From NCBI GenBank assembly GCA_016717285.1, contig JADKFU010000004.1, positions 1,111,412-1,175,411 of the forward strand: DNA of 64,000 nucleotides. Direction: 5' to 3'. The DNA comes from Chitinophagaceae bacterium (lineage in GTDB: Bacteria > Bacteroidota > Bacteroidia > Chitinophagales > UBA10324). Of the stretch, positions 18,591 to 29,900 are shown one piece after another (position 1 is the stretch's first letter; each line of letters starts with the position of its first letter). The notes under the pieces are model-generated. The model was not told the DNA's origin, searched no databases, and was given only the letters and a program-made list of their open reading frames with translations. The translations under genes were made by a program, and so were the position numbers.

Positions 18591-20632
18591 GAAGAAAAAT
18601 ACTTTTAATAGAACCGAATTACAAAAATAAATATCCGCCCATCGGACTGATGAAGATTGCCTCTTATCATCGTGGATTAGGCGATGATGTGAAGTTCTTT
18701 AAAGGCGATTTGAAAGACCTTGTTGTTGACCAGTTATTTGATAAGTGTTTGCGAAAACTAAAATCAATTGACAGCACAGTAGATTGGATTCAAAAAGCGT
18801 TTTTCATTAAGCAGTATATCAAGACAGGCAAGAAAATAAATCTTGAACCGCTTGACCTTGATTACTTGAAGTATGCAAAATTCATAGTTGATGTGTTGGA
18901 AGAATATTCAAAAAAATTTCGCAGAAAAGATTATGAGAGCGAACCTTATTGGGATAGAATTTATGTAACAACGCTTTTTACTTTCTACTGGAAAATTACA
19001 GTTGAGACAATTCACTTTGCAAAGAAACTTGTAAAAGAACCCAAACAAATATTTATTGGTGGTGTGTTAGCTTCATTGCTTCATGACGAATTGGAAGCAG
19101 AAACAGGAATCAAACCGCATCAAGGATTACTTGACACGCCAGGCATTTTAGACAAAGGCAACAAAATAATTATTGACAACTTACCGCTTGACTATTCTAT
19201 TCTTGACGAAATAGATTATCAGTATCCAACACAGAGTGCCTACTTCACTTTCATGACAAAAGGTTGCACAAGAAAATGTGCTTTTTGTTCTGTTCCAATT
19301 TTAGAACCGACATACAAACCAAAGATTGAAACGAAAGACAAGTTTTTTGAAATCAAAAAACTTTACGGTGAGCAACAAAATTTATTGTTGATGGACAACA
19401 ATGTTTTGGCTTCGCCAAACTTTCCCGAAATTATTCAAGAGATAAAAGACATGGGTTTTGTGAAAGGTGCAACTTTCATAGAGCCAAATCAATTGGACAT
19501 TTCAGTTAGAAATTTAAGGAAGCACAGAAATCAAAATGCATACATCAGACGGACTTACAATTTGTTTCAAGACCTGCTTACACGATTGAAAAAGAAAGAC
19601 ACAAAACAGTTTGTTTACAATGTTCTTGACAACTACCAACTTTTGAATTTTGAAACAACGACAAAAGAAAATCTTTTGGAAGCTTATCATGAGTTGAAAG
19701 ACATAAATGAGAAATACAGAAACAAAGCACCAAAGTTACGTTATGTAGATTTTAACCAAGGAACTGATGCAAGATATGTAACAGACGAGTTGATGAAGCT
19801 AATGAGTGAAATTCCGATTAGACCTTTGCGAATTGCATTTGACTACATTGGAATGAAAGACAAATACACTAACGCTGTAAAATTGGCGGCTAAGTATGGA
19901 ATTCGTGAACTTTCAAATTATATTCTTTACAACTTCAATGACAAGCCCGAAGATTTGTATAATCGTTTAGAAATAAATATTCGCCTTTGCAAAGAACATA
20001 ACATTGACATTTTTTCTTTTCCAATGAAATACATTCCGTTATTTGGAGAAGATGCAAAGCACAGAGAATTTACAGGCAAGCATTGGAACAAAAAATTTGT
20101 TCGGGCAATTCAATCCGTTTTGAATGTTACAAAAGGAATTGTAGCACCAGCAACACGGATAGACAAAACTTCTTTCTTTCATAAGGCATTTGGTAACAAC
20201 ATGGAAGAGTTTTACGAAATACTTTACATGCCTGAAACCTATATCGTTTACAGAAGTGTATTTGAAAAAAAATTAGGTTACACTGACATTTGGAAAAAAG
20301 AATATCGTGAAATAAAAGAAAGCGGAAATTGGGAGGAAGCAAAAGCCATCATTGAGACAAGTGAGTTTTCAAACATTGGCGAGAAAACTACCAATCCTGC
20401 AATCAGACAGTTTTTACGACACTATCAAATTCAAAGGAGCACTTTGAAAAATGAAGACATAGAATACTCGCACGGGACATTGCTAACTTGGCAGGACACA
20501 GATATGAATATAAATCGCTTTGGGCAAAGTATGAGTAAACTTGACAAGACACATCTTCGGACTGATAGAAGATTTACCGATAAACAAACTGATTGCGATA
20601 GTGGGGGTTCCGTGCTTCGCAGACACTTTTGA
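18587..20632 (+). CDS. B12-binding-type radical SAM protein, last gene of the defence-like operon
   Basis: 681 residues. The N-terminus KILLIEPNYKNKYPPIGLMK followed by HRGLGDDVKFFKGD is typical of the Rossmann-like cobalamin-binding domain that precedes many radical SAM domains. The radical SAM 4Fe-4S motif is GCTRKCAFCSVP (C227, C231, C234, CxxxCxxC), and the barrel region extends to about residue 480 (DFNQGTDARYV, IAFDYIG). Such enzymes catalyse methylations or other radical chemistry; no substrate can be inferred. It is unusual beside HerA and NurA-like genes. The last ~45 residues look low in family character and run into a repeat-rich spacer, so the natural C-terminus may have been altered. 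Confidence 0.78.
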   Translation: MRRKILLIEPNYKNKYPPIGLMKIASYHRGLGDDVKFFKGDLKDLVVDQLFDKCLRKLKSIDSTVDWIQKAFFIKQYIKTGKKINLEPLDLDYLKYAKFIVDVLEEYSKKFRRKDYESEPYWDRIYVTTLFTFYWKITVETIHFAKKLVKEPKQIFIGGVLASLLHDELEAETGIKPHQGLLDTPGILDKGNKIIIDNLPLDYSILDEIDYQYPTQSAYFTFMTKGCTRKCAFCSVPILEPTYKPKIETKDKFFEIKKLYGEQQNLLLMDNNVLASPNFPEIIQEIKDMGFVKGATFIEPNQLDISVRNLRKHRNQNAYIRRTYNLFQDLLTRLKKKDTKQFVYNVLDNYQLLNFETTTKENLLEAYHELKDINEKYRNKAPKLRYVDFNQGTDARYVTDELMKLMSEIPIRPLRIAFDYIGMKDKYTNAVKLAAKYGIRELSNYILYNFNDKPEDLYNRLEINIRLCKEHNIDIFSFPMKYIPLFGEDAKHREFTGKHWNKKFVRAIQSVLNVTKGIVAPATRIDKTSFFHKAFGNNMEEFYEILYMPETYIVYRSVFEKKLGYTDIWKKEYREIKESGNWEEAKAIIETSEFSNIGEKTTNPAIRQFLRHYQIQRSTLKNEDIEYSHGTLLTWQDTDMNINRFGQSMSKLDKTHLRTDRRFTDKQTDCDSGGSVLRRHF

Positions 20633-20702
20633 GTAAGGTGAAGTTCAGATCTCCGAATGAAGTTTAGTGTTAAAACACACCGCCAATCGCAATCCCCCGA
20701 AA

Positions 20703-20745
20703 CTCATTAGTCATTGGTCGTTGAATTCATTGGCACATCGGCACC
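20703..20745. repeat. Degenerate CATTAGTCATTGG-type repeat at the right edge of the cassette
   Basis: Downstream of the radical SAM gene the spacer contains CATTAGTCATTGGTCGTTG and ATTCATTGGCACATCGGCAC, related to the spacers at 9.4, 13.3 and 62.1 kb. Just before it, ATTGCGAT (20592-20599) and its complement ATCGCAAT (20686-20693) form a weak inverted repeat that may mark the end of the inserted segment. Confidence 0.45.
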
Positions 20746-20789
20746 TATTCAAACCGGAAAAAACTTATTTAACTTTTTCTCGCACTCAC

Positions 20790-23642
20790 TTAGTTGGCCA
20801 ATTCAAACCGGGTTATCAAAAATTGAAATGGCGCGGTATGTTCGCTTACATCATTAAATGTGTAACTATAACGCACGCCGGTGGACACTGCGAATAATCT
20901 GAACAATCGCAAATCAACCAACAACTCCGCACCAACGGAAGTGAGTATATTCTGTTGATCCATTACTTTCCCAACTGAATAATCATAAAACAGGTTTGCT
21001 CTTAATCGTTGTAAGAGTGCTACGGAACTGAGCGCGATATCCGGATACCAGATTGGAAATTCGTAGTTCGAGTAAATGCCTTGCTGATTTTCAAACGGTG
21101 TGGATTTATAACCACGTGGCATAATGAATTTATCCTGGAAGCGATAGGTGTCAATTACTTTTTCCTGCTTATAGGAAAGAGCAAAGTTGAGGGAATGTGT
21201 TTTTATGATGCCCGGAAAAAATAATTGCGCGGTTGCAAGCAATCGCTCCGGATCGGCATGGAGTGCTTTCTGATAAGAAGCCGTGAACACTTGTCCCCAG
21301 CGTGGTTTTACCTGTTGCCTGGCTTGTGTCTGCAAGTGACTGAATGTTACAATCGGTTCCAGCGCGTGAAAGAAAAAATGATCTGTCAGCACTTCATGTC
21401 CCATTGTATCTTCTGATTGCACATCGTAATAATGATACCAGCCGGAAAAATTCATTTGCGTCCGGTGTGTTCCCTGTGTTAACCTGAAAGGTAAAGTGAT
21501 GCCACCTGAAACCACATTTTCCGTCCATTGAATATCCTTCCCGGATAATGAAGTTGCATCAACAACTCTTCCTTTCCGGAGTAATCCGTATTCATATTGT
21601 GCGTCAATCTCAGGAAACAAAGCAGCATAGGTGAATCGCAGGTAAGAATGAAAATTATTCTCATTGGTATTGTACAGCAAACCTACTGTTCCTCTGAAAG
21701 TGCTCATGATATTCTGCGTGTAAAATTCAGCGCCATACTCCGGTATGTTGGGTATCGGAAACCATCCATACAGGTTAAAAAGTCCATCGGTGAAGGCATG
21801 GTATTTTTTCACTTCATACGTAGTATCAAACAATGAAGTAGTCAGGTCGAATCCTTCTGCCTTCACTAAAGGCTCATGAAATTTGATATCACTGGTTATG
21901 TTTTTGGATAATAACTTCCATGTTTCAGGCCGCAATTCCATTTCATGAATGCGGTTTCCATCGGCAGTGTATTCGCTGTAAAGCAATTTTTTTTCATCCA
22001 TTGAAACCGCAGGCTCATGTGCACCAAAACGAACAGAAGTGACCTGGTAAATTCTATTATTGGAAAGTTGAATTGCATAAATATTATCGATGCCAGAATA
22101 TCCGCCCGAATAATAAACATAATCTCCTTTCGGGAAAGGCCGGCTGACCGGAACGACCGTATAGTCAAGCACCATTTTTAACTCACCGGTTTCCACATTC
22201 ACTTCAGCGATTCCGTTTCCTTTATTGGAAAGCGCGAATGCAATGATGTTTTTATCATTATCGGTAAATCGGGGTTGAGAAAAGTTGATGTTTTCCGGAT
22301 TGGAAAATTGGCGGATCACTTTTCCGGAATTGGCATCCAGCAAAACAAGGTTGAATTTTCCCATCAGATCTATTTGCACCGCTGTAATCATTAGTGCATT
22401 GTGAGAAGCAGCCGGTGAAAAATAGCGCGACTTAAAACTGAGCTGTTTCTTTTTTCCGGTTTCAAAATCATAGGTTTTAATAACCGAATAATCTATGTTG
22501 AACCACCTTGTATCAAAAGCGGATTCTGCCCAGGTCATCAATTTTCCTGTAACAGTTGTCGAGGTGTGATCGTCGGTGTAAATGCCGGGTGAAAATAGTT
22601 TCTCCTCCTTACCATCCTGCGTGATTTTATAATAGGTGTTTATTTCATCAAAAGCATTTTTCAAAACCAATACAGATCCGTCATTCAAATAATGCGGAAA
22701 TCGAAAGTTGGTATACACGTTTGATACAACCGGTGTGATTTCTTCGGACGTGGTAAGCTGCAACGATTGATCAGTAACCGAAAAAACACTGTCCAGTTCA
22801 TGTAAGGTAGTTGCATAAAATTCCCGGGGCGACAATCCGGTAAATTGTTTCATGCTTCTTCCGAAGGAATAGAAGTATCCTTTTTTGTAATACGTATCAT
22901 CCAGTATTTTTTTCCAGGTGTCTTCGCCGTTATCAGTGCGTGCTTTTGTCGTCATGTAATAGCCGATGCGATATGGATTGGGAACAAAATCTTTAAACGA
23001 AGACCAGGTGCCTTTGTCATATCCATAATGCTTACCGGAAAGCAACAACGCACGGTATTCCATATGGAAAGAAGGAAGTCTGCCACGGCCGCCTTTCGTC
23101 AATATGGTTTCTTTAGTAACAGCATCTCCTTCACGAAACCAAAGTGGTTGGGTAAAAAGTGAGTTGACCAGCCAACCGGTTTGTCCCATCAGTATTTGAT
23201 AAGGAAGGGTAAATCCTCCGTTGGCTTCCGAAAATTGTTGCGTATGTCGGTATTCATGCGCCGTCAGGCCATCAATCCACGGTACGGGTCCCAGGAAAGA
23301 ATTTTGCGGTGGGGTGAGGTAATATTCGTTGCGCCAGGGAGCAGGCGTGGAGAATCCACCGGGCAAAGTGGAAAGGTTTTGAAGAATAGCATTCACCTTT
23401 TTCGTGTTGCCTGTTCCGGAAATGCTACCGTCATGCATACGCTCAAAATTCATGATGGCTGCTGTATGAAATGCAAGCGAATCAAAACCTTCGGGAAAAA
23501 TGATCCGTCCTGTCGGCGTTTGCACCTGGTACCATTTTATGGATGGCGGATTAATTCCCAGGCGACCTTGTGGTTCTTCCTGCGCAAAAAGAAGTTGCAG
23601 TTGAAGCGCTATAAAAAACAAAAGGAGCCAGCCGTGTTTCAT
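20790..23642 (-). CDS. Outer-membrane metallopeptidase-like protein with beta-propeller and beta-barrel
   Basis: 950 residues from the ATG at 23642, which gives a good signal peptide (HGWLLLFFIALQLQLLFAQ); an upstream in-frame ATG at 23699 is less likely. About residues 130-150 hold LTAHEYRHTQQFSE, a zinc-peptidase HExxH. The following region has FREGDAVTKE, where a third ligand may lie. The middle (about 300-600) has TolB/WD40-like propeller repeats with DG and NIY turns. The C-terminal third consists of alternating strands rich in aromatics and ends QFLITRFELAN, consistent with an outer-membrane barrel. The combination suggests a surface peptidase or assembly factor. Function inferred from motifs only. 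Confidence 0.65.
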   Translation of the reverse strand: MKHGWLLLFFIALQLQLLFAQEEPQGRLGINPPSIKWYQVQTPTGRIIFPEGFDSLAFHTAAIMNFERMHDGSISGTGNTKKVNAILQNLSTLPGGFSTPAPWRNEYYLTPPQNSFLGPVPWIDGLTAHEYRHTQQFSEANGGFTLPYQILMGQTGWLVNSLFTQPLWFREGDAVTKETILTKGGRGRLPSFHMEYRALLLSGKHYGYDKGTWSSFKDFVPNPYRIGYYMTTKARTDNGEDTWKKILDDTYYKKGYFYSFGRSMKQFTGLSPREFYATTLHELDSVFSVTDQSLQLTTSEEITPVVSNVYTNFRFPHYLNDGSVLVLKNAFDEINTYYKITQDGKEEKLFSPGIYTDDHTSTTVTGKLMTWAESAFDTRWFNIDYSVIKTYDFETGKKKQLSFKSRYFSPAASHNALMITAVQIDLMGKFNLVLLDANSGKVIRQFSNPENINFSQPRFTDNDKNIIAFALSNKGNGIAEVNVETGELKMVLDYTVVPVSRPFPKGDYVYYSGGYSGIDNIYAIQLSNNRIYQVTSVRFGAHEPAVSMDEKKLLYSEYTADGNRIHEMELRPETWKLLSKNITSDIKFHEPLVKAEGFDLTTSLFDTTYEVKKYHAFTDGLFNLYGWFPIPNIPEYGAEFYTQNIMSTFRGTVGLLYNTNENNFHSYLRFTYAALFPEIDAQYEYGLLRKGRVVDATSLSGKDIQWTENVVSGGITLPFRLTQGTHRTQMNFSGWYHYYDVQSEDTMGHEVLTDHFFFHALEPIVTFSHLQTQARQQVKPRWGQVFTASYQKALHADPERLLATAQLFFPGIIKTHSLNFALSYKQEKVIDTYRFQDKFIMPRGYKSTPFENQQGIYSNYEFPIWYPDIALSSVALLQRLRANLFYDYSVGKVMDQQNILTSVGAELLVDLRLFRLFAVSTGVRYSYTFNDVSEHTAPFQFLITRFELAN

Positions 23643-23987
23643 GTAGTAGGAATTAAAGAAGTATAACGGATTTCTTCTGAAAGGTAACAGTGGTTGCACA
23701 ATTATTGGATGAAATTATGCATAATCAGATGGTACAAAGCTTAGTGAATTGCCCTTATTCCTGCACCGGTTATTGTTGAATGATTATGTCGCTTTCAACC
23801 AGTTGAACTTGTAACTAAACCATTGTTCATTATATTAAGTACTTCCCAAACATGTTTTTAACCTGTTTAAAGTTAAAATTATACCGTTGGGCAACTATTT
23901 ACGGAACTCAGATTGAAACATTATGATATTTATTGCAGTAAAACCCTGTAATTCTTTTTCGACTGCCTGGTCAAAATCTTTCCAACC
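23643..23987. other. Divergent promoter spacer
   Basis: 345 bases between two divergently transcribed genes (the metallopeptidase-like protein and the SprB adhesin). No coding frame, tRNA or clear hairpin was found. Promoters for both genes must lie here, but no exact TTTG / TAnnTTTG pair could be fixed. Confidence 0.4.
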
Positions 23988-26900
23988 ATGATTTTTTTTA
24001 CGCTGGACACTTTTAAGAATATAAAACAGCTTATTTATAAAACTGTCCGGGTTGTAATGGTATTTATTTTCTTAGTGATTGTCACAGGTAATGTTTCTGC
24101 ACAGCAAACGGATGCGGATAGGGGAGTTATTCAGATGGCGCGTGCAAAATCAATATTCATTAATAAGAGACTTCAAACCAATATCGCAGGCACCGATAAA
24201 AATTTCATTCAAAATATCGGACAATATGGAGATACTATGGCCGGAGTTGTTGGTATGGAACAAATACGGTTCGGCTATGAAGGATTTGCCCTGCCGGTTT
24301 TATTTACAACACGAGGACTTATTTATCTTCAACGAAAGGTAGAGCAACCATCAGAAGAAGAAAGAGAGGAGATGGAACACAAAGGCCTGACAGCAGAAGA
24401 GATTTTGGAAGCGGGAAAAATTACAGAGCAAACGATTACGATGCAGTGGCTAAATGCGAATCCGCATCCGGAAATAGTTGCTGAAGATTTAAGCTCAGGA
24501 TATTTTACATACGGCAAATTACCTGACAAAGCCAGCGCTTATAAAAGGATCACCTATAAACAACTTTATCCTGGAATTGATATTGAATATTGCTTCATAG
24601 AAAACAGCAAAACAGGCTTTGAATACAAAATTATTGTGCAGCCCGGTGCCGATATCAGTGTAGTAAAACTTCAGTATGGCGGAGATATAAAAAGTATCAG
24701 AAAAAATAATAATGGAGGCTTTACAATCAACTCTGGAATTGGAAATATTTCTGAAACAGCTCCAGTGGCTTTTTATGCGGATGGCGACCGGAATAAAGTG
24801 CTTTTGTCAGCATCGATTGAAAATAAGGTACTACGGTTTATTGCAGCAGCAGGATATGAAAGAAGCCGCACTTTGATTGTTGACCCCTTCATCAGTGCAG
24901 CATCTAATCTAACCGGTACCAATGCCGGCAAAGCAAAAGATATTGACTTCGACTACGATGGAAATGTCTATGTTACCGGTGGCGGTGACGGCAATGTGTA
25001 CCAACTCTCTAAATACAATGCTGCAGGTGTATGGCAATGGACTTTCAATGGTACGCTTTCTATTCCATCGTGGTTTTTCGGAACCTATTTCGGAGGTTGG
25101 GTAATAGAAAAAACTACCGGTAGCACGTACCTCGGTCAGGGTTTTAATTCCAGTACCGGCTTCGCGATAGTCAGAATTAACACTGCAGGATTGTATGACA
25201 ATTATATCACGAACACCGATGTAAATTTCAGGGAAGACTGGAAGATGTACTGGAGTTGTAATGGCGGCGTGCCGAAGATTCTGATAGCTGGTGGTGGTAC
25301 TAATTCTAACATCAATTTTGGCATTTGTTCACCACCTTCCACCACACTTACGTCGCTAAATGTTACAGGGATTGCCTATAGTTCTGGAACCGGTTGGGCG
25401 CAGGATATTGCCGACATTATTATTGACCCGGTTACAAACGACATGTACACTATTTACGGTTCGCTGATTGGTACGCCTTCTCTTTCAAATAAAATTTATA
25501 AAAACACATCGCCTTACAGCGCAGCTTCTGTTGCCTGGAATGTGTATTCCGGTTTTACTGTAGTGCAGGAGATTGCCAACAGACCGTATATGCTGGGCGG
25601 AATTATCGAAAACTCCTGCAATGTATTTGCCATCAATGCTTCCTATCTTTTTTATTGGGATGGAAAAAATCTTAAGGCAATTAACAAAGCAACCGGCGCA
25701 GGCGTTGGTTCCGCGCTCACCATTGCGGCGAATACCTCCTTGTGGAGCGGAGGTATCATCGCCGATGAGTGCAATAATATTTTTGTGGGCTCCACCAACG
25801 GAACCATCAAAGTTTACAAATTCAATGGTGCCACTTTCGATGATGCGGCAGCGCCGGATATTACAGTTACCGGATATGCCTCCAAATCAGTTTATGATCT
25901 TGCATTCGATGAAGCAAAGACGTTGCTTTACGCAAGTGGTGATGGTTTCATTGCTTCATTTGATGTCAGCTCCTATGGCTGTGCAAATACTTCTTACACC
26001 ATTACACCTATTCCGGATTGCGCCACTGCATCGGTTACAACAAGCATCAGTCCGGCACCTCCGGCAGGTTCCATCGTTACCTATAATTTATACGATGGAA
26101 GCACTTTGGCTGGCAGTAATTCAACAGGTACTTTCACTGCATTAACTCCGGGCGTTACTTATACAATAATTGCATATGTGAATCAAACCTGCAGCGGTAC
26201 TTCGGCAACTGTTGATTTCACATTGCCTGGACCAGCTCTTACGTTTGGTTATACCAATACCGATTGTGGTCTAAATACCGGCACCATTTCAGCATCGGGT
26301 TCTGGTGGTACCTTACCTTATCAGTACAGTATAAATGGCATCACCTTTCAGAGCACCGGCAACTTCACCGGATTGGGAGCAGGCGTCTATTCTTTGATCA
26401 TCAAAGATGCAGGTGGCTGCACTACTACTGCTACTGTAACCATTATCAATTCTAATGGCCCCACATTAACCTTTACCAAAACCGATGCATTGTGCGGAAA
26501 TAACAACGGTACCATTACTGCCATCAGCACCGGCGGTACGCCTCCGGTCGAATACAGTATTGACGGGGTAACCTTTCAAACCGGAAATTTTTTCACCGGT
26601 TTGCTTGCCGGCACCTATACACTTACGGTGAAAGATGCTACTGATTGCATCAATGAAGTTTCGGTAACGATTATCAATACCGGCGGGCCTTCATTAACTG
26701 CCACTCCTGCCAGTACCTATTGCAGCGGCAGCAACGGCAGCATTACTGCTTATGCCACCGAAGGAACGCCGCCTTACACCTATAGCATCAACGGCAATAC
26801 ATTTCAGGCAAGCAATTTATTTAACGGACTTCAGGGTGGGAGTTATACGGTAACGGTGAAGGATGCGAACGGTTGTACCAGCACCTTTGCGGTTACGGTG

Positions 26901-29900
26901 GCCAATTCTATCGGTCCCACTGTTACAGCAGTTACTACGGTAGCTTCCTGCAACAATTACAATGGCACGATCACGGCCACAGGCTCTAATGGAACCACAC
27001 CTTATACTTATAGCATCAATGGCGTTAGTTTTCAATCCAGTTATTTCTTCGGTGGACTTGCAGCCGGATCTTATACGATAACCATCAAAGATGCAAACGG
27101 TTGCAACAACACGGTAATTGTAACTGTAAACAGTTCCAATGCGCCTACAGTAACAGCTACTTCCGTTGCGGCAGCCTGCAACTCCAGCAATGGTTCCGTT
27201 ACTGCATTAGGTTCCGGTCCAGGGAAGTGGTTTATTCACTGGTTTGGCTCCGGGCACTTACACCATTTTGGTGAAAGACAATACCGGTTGTATAGGTGCT
27301 ACCGCTGTAACTGTTAATAATCTTGCCGGCCCAACTGTTACCGCTATTGCTACACCTACTTCTTGTGGAGCAGCCGATGGAATAGTAACGGCCACAGGTT
27401 CGGGTGGAACGGGTGCCTTGTTATATAGTATTGATGGCATCAACTTTCAGGCAAGCAATATTTTTTTACCATTGGCAACCGGTACCTATACGATTAAGGT
27501 AAAGGATGCAAATGGCTGCATCAGCAACACTTCGGTTACCGTCACCAATGCTTCTGGTTTGTCCGTAACTGCAAGCTCCATTGCAACACCCTGCAGTGGC
27601 AGCAGCGGCAGTATTACAGCGAATGCAACCGGCGGCGCAGGTGCTTTACAATACAGCATCAATGGTGTTACTTACCAAAGCAGTAACCTATTTACAGGTG
27701 TTGGACAGGGAAATTATACGGTCACGGTGGTAGATGCCAATGGTTGTTCAGCTACTGCCAGCGTATCAGTAGGAACTGTATTTGCCCCAACAGTAACAGC
27801 AGTCGGAACGAATGCGAATTGTAACAGCAATAATGGTATCATTACGGCCACCGGTTCAGGTGGAACCGTACCTTATACCTACAGTATTAATGGAGTTACT
27901 TTTCAAAGCAATAATATTTTCACCAACGTCTCTCCCGCAACATATACGGTAACGATAAAAGATGCGAATGGCTGTACAGGCACGGCCTCAGTTACCATCA
28001 TCAACACAGGGTCAGGCACACCTCCTACTTTTACAATCAACATTGCTGATGAGATTCCCTGCGATCTCAGTACAGGAGATGAAGGGGAGATCAAAGTGAT
28101 CAACGTACTTGGTACCGGGCCGTTTAAATATAGCTTTAATGGCGGCCCGTTTAGCAGCAGCGCAAATTGGAATACCATAATACCCGGCACTTATACCGTT
28201 ACCGTGCAAGATGCCAATGGGTGTACGACTACTCAACAGGTAACCATTGATGTAATGCCTCCGCCGGTTTTTCAAACTGTTACCGTTACCAATGCTAATT
28301 GCGGGTCAGCTAACGGATCCATTTATGTATTAGGTGTGGGAAGTGATAACCTTTGGTTTAAGCTTAATAATGGGACCTGGTTTCTTGGGTTGGGTGGCGA
28401 TAAAGATCATTATACATTTTCAGGATTGGCCCCGGGTGTTTATACTATCTACATGAATGTGCCCGACGATGGAGATTGCAATGATTCGACTACTGTTACA
28501 GTTTTGAGTTCCGGTGGCCCTACTGTCAATCTTGTTAAAACCAACACTTCTTGTGGTCTGAGTAATGGCAGCATAACAGCAACCGGCAGCGGCGGAACAG
28601 CCCCCCTCAGTTACAGTATTAACAATGGTTCTTCCTATCAAAGCAATGGGCTATTTTCGAATCTGGCTGCAGGTACTTACACTGTGCTGGTGAAAGACTC
28701 ACATGTTATCCCTTGCCTGGGTGCTGCAACCATTACCGTCAATACCAGTACCGCGCCTTCCCTGCTCACGAGTACCACACCTACTTCATGCGGATTATCG
28801 AATGGAACGATTATCATGAGTGGCAGTGGCGGCACAGCACCCTTGCAATACAGCATCAATGGTACCACCTTCCAGAGTGGTTCTTCTTTTTCCGGGCTCA
28901 GTGCAGGTACCTACACGGCCTGGGTAAAAGACAATAGCGGTTGTTTCAGCACTGTGCCGGTAACGATAGCGAGTACAACTTTTCCCAACATCACTGCCTA
29001 TGCACTGGCGGCATCCTGTGGCAACAGCAATGGCTCATTGGTGGCATCAGGAACCGGTGGCAGTTCACCTTACCAGTTTAGCCTGAATGGGGGTGCCTAC
29101 CAAAGCAGCGGCACCTTTACAGGATTGGCTGCAGGTGTTTATTCCATCACCATCAAAGACCTTTACGATTGTACGAATACAACCAACCTTTCGGTTAGCA
29201 ATCTCACTGCGCCAACACTCAATACTTCATCTGTTGCTTCGAAATGCGGCAGTGCCAATGGCAGCATAACGGCAACGGCATCGGGTGGTTCGTCTCCATT
29301 AATGTACAGTATTAATGGTGTCACTTTTCAAGCAAGCAATGTATTCACAAATGTTTCAGCAGGAACTTACACTGTTACCGTAAAAGACAACAACGGTTGT
29401 ATCACTACCAAACTTATCACGGTGTCAAATATAGCAGGGCCGGTTACACTCACCGCCACAGTAGTATCTACAACTTGTAACAACAGCAACGGAATAATTA
29501 CCGCCACTTCAACCGGTGGAACTTTGCCGTTGACCTACAGTAAGGACGGTGTCACTTTCCAGGCTGGTACAGTCTTTAATTCCCTTGCCGCGGCAACCTA
29601 TACCATTACAGTAAAGGATAACAACGGTTGCATTAAAGCACTTGATGTAACGGTGACCAACCTGGCAGGACCAGTTGTAAATGCTACGGCTACTTCTTCT
29701 TCAACGTGCACCACCAGTGACGGAACTATTACCAACACTGTAACAGGCGGAACTCTTCCCATCACTTACAGTAAGGACGGTTCTGTTTTTCAGACGGGTA
29801 ACATCTTTACCGGACTGCCGCCGGGTTCTTATACCATTACTGTAAAAGACGCCAACGGTTGTACTGGCACCACTTCTATCACCGTGAGCAGTGCTGCAGT

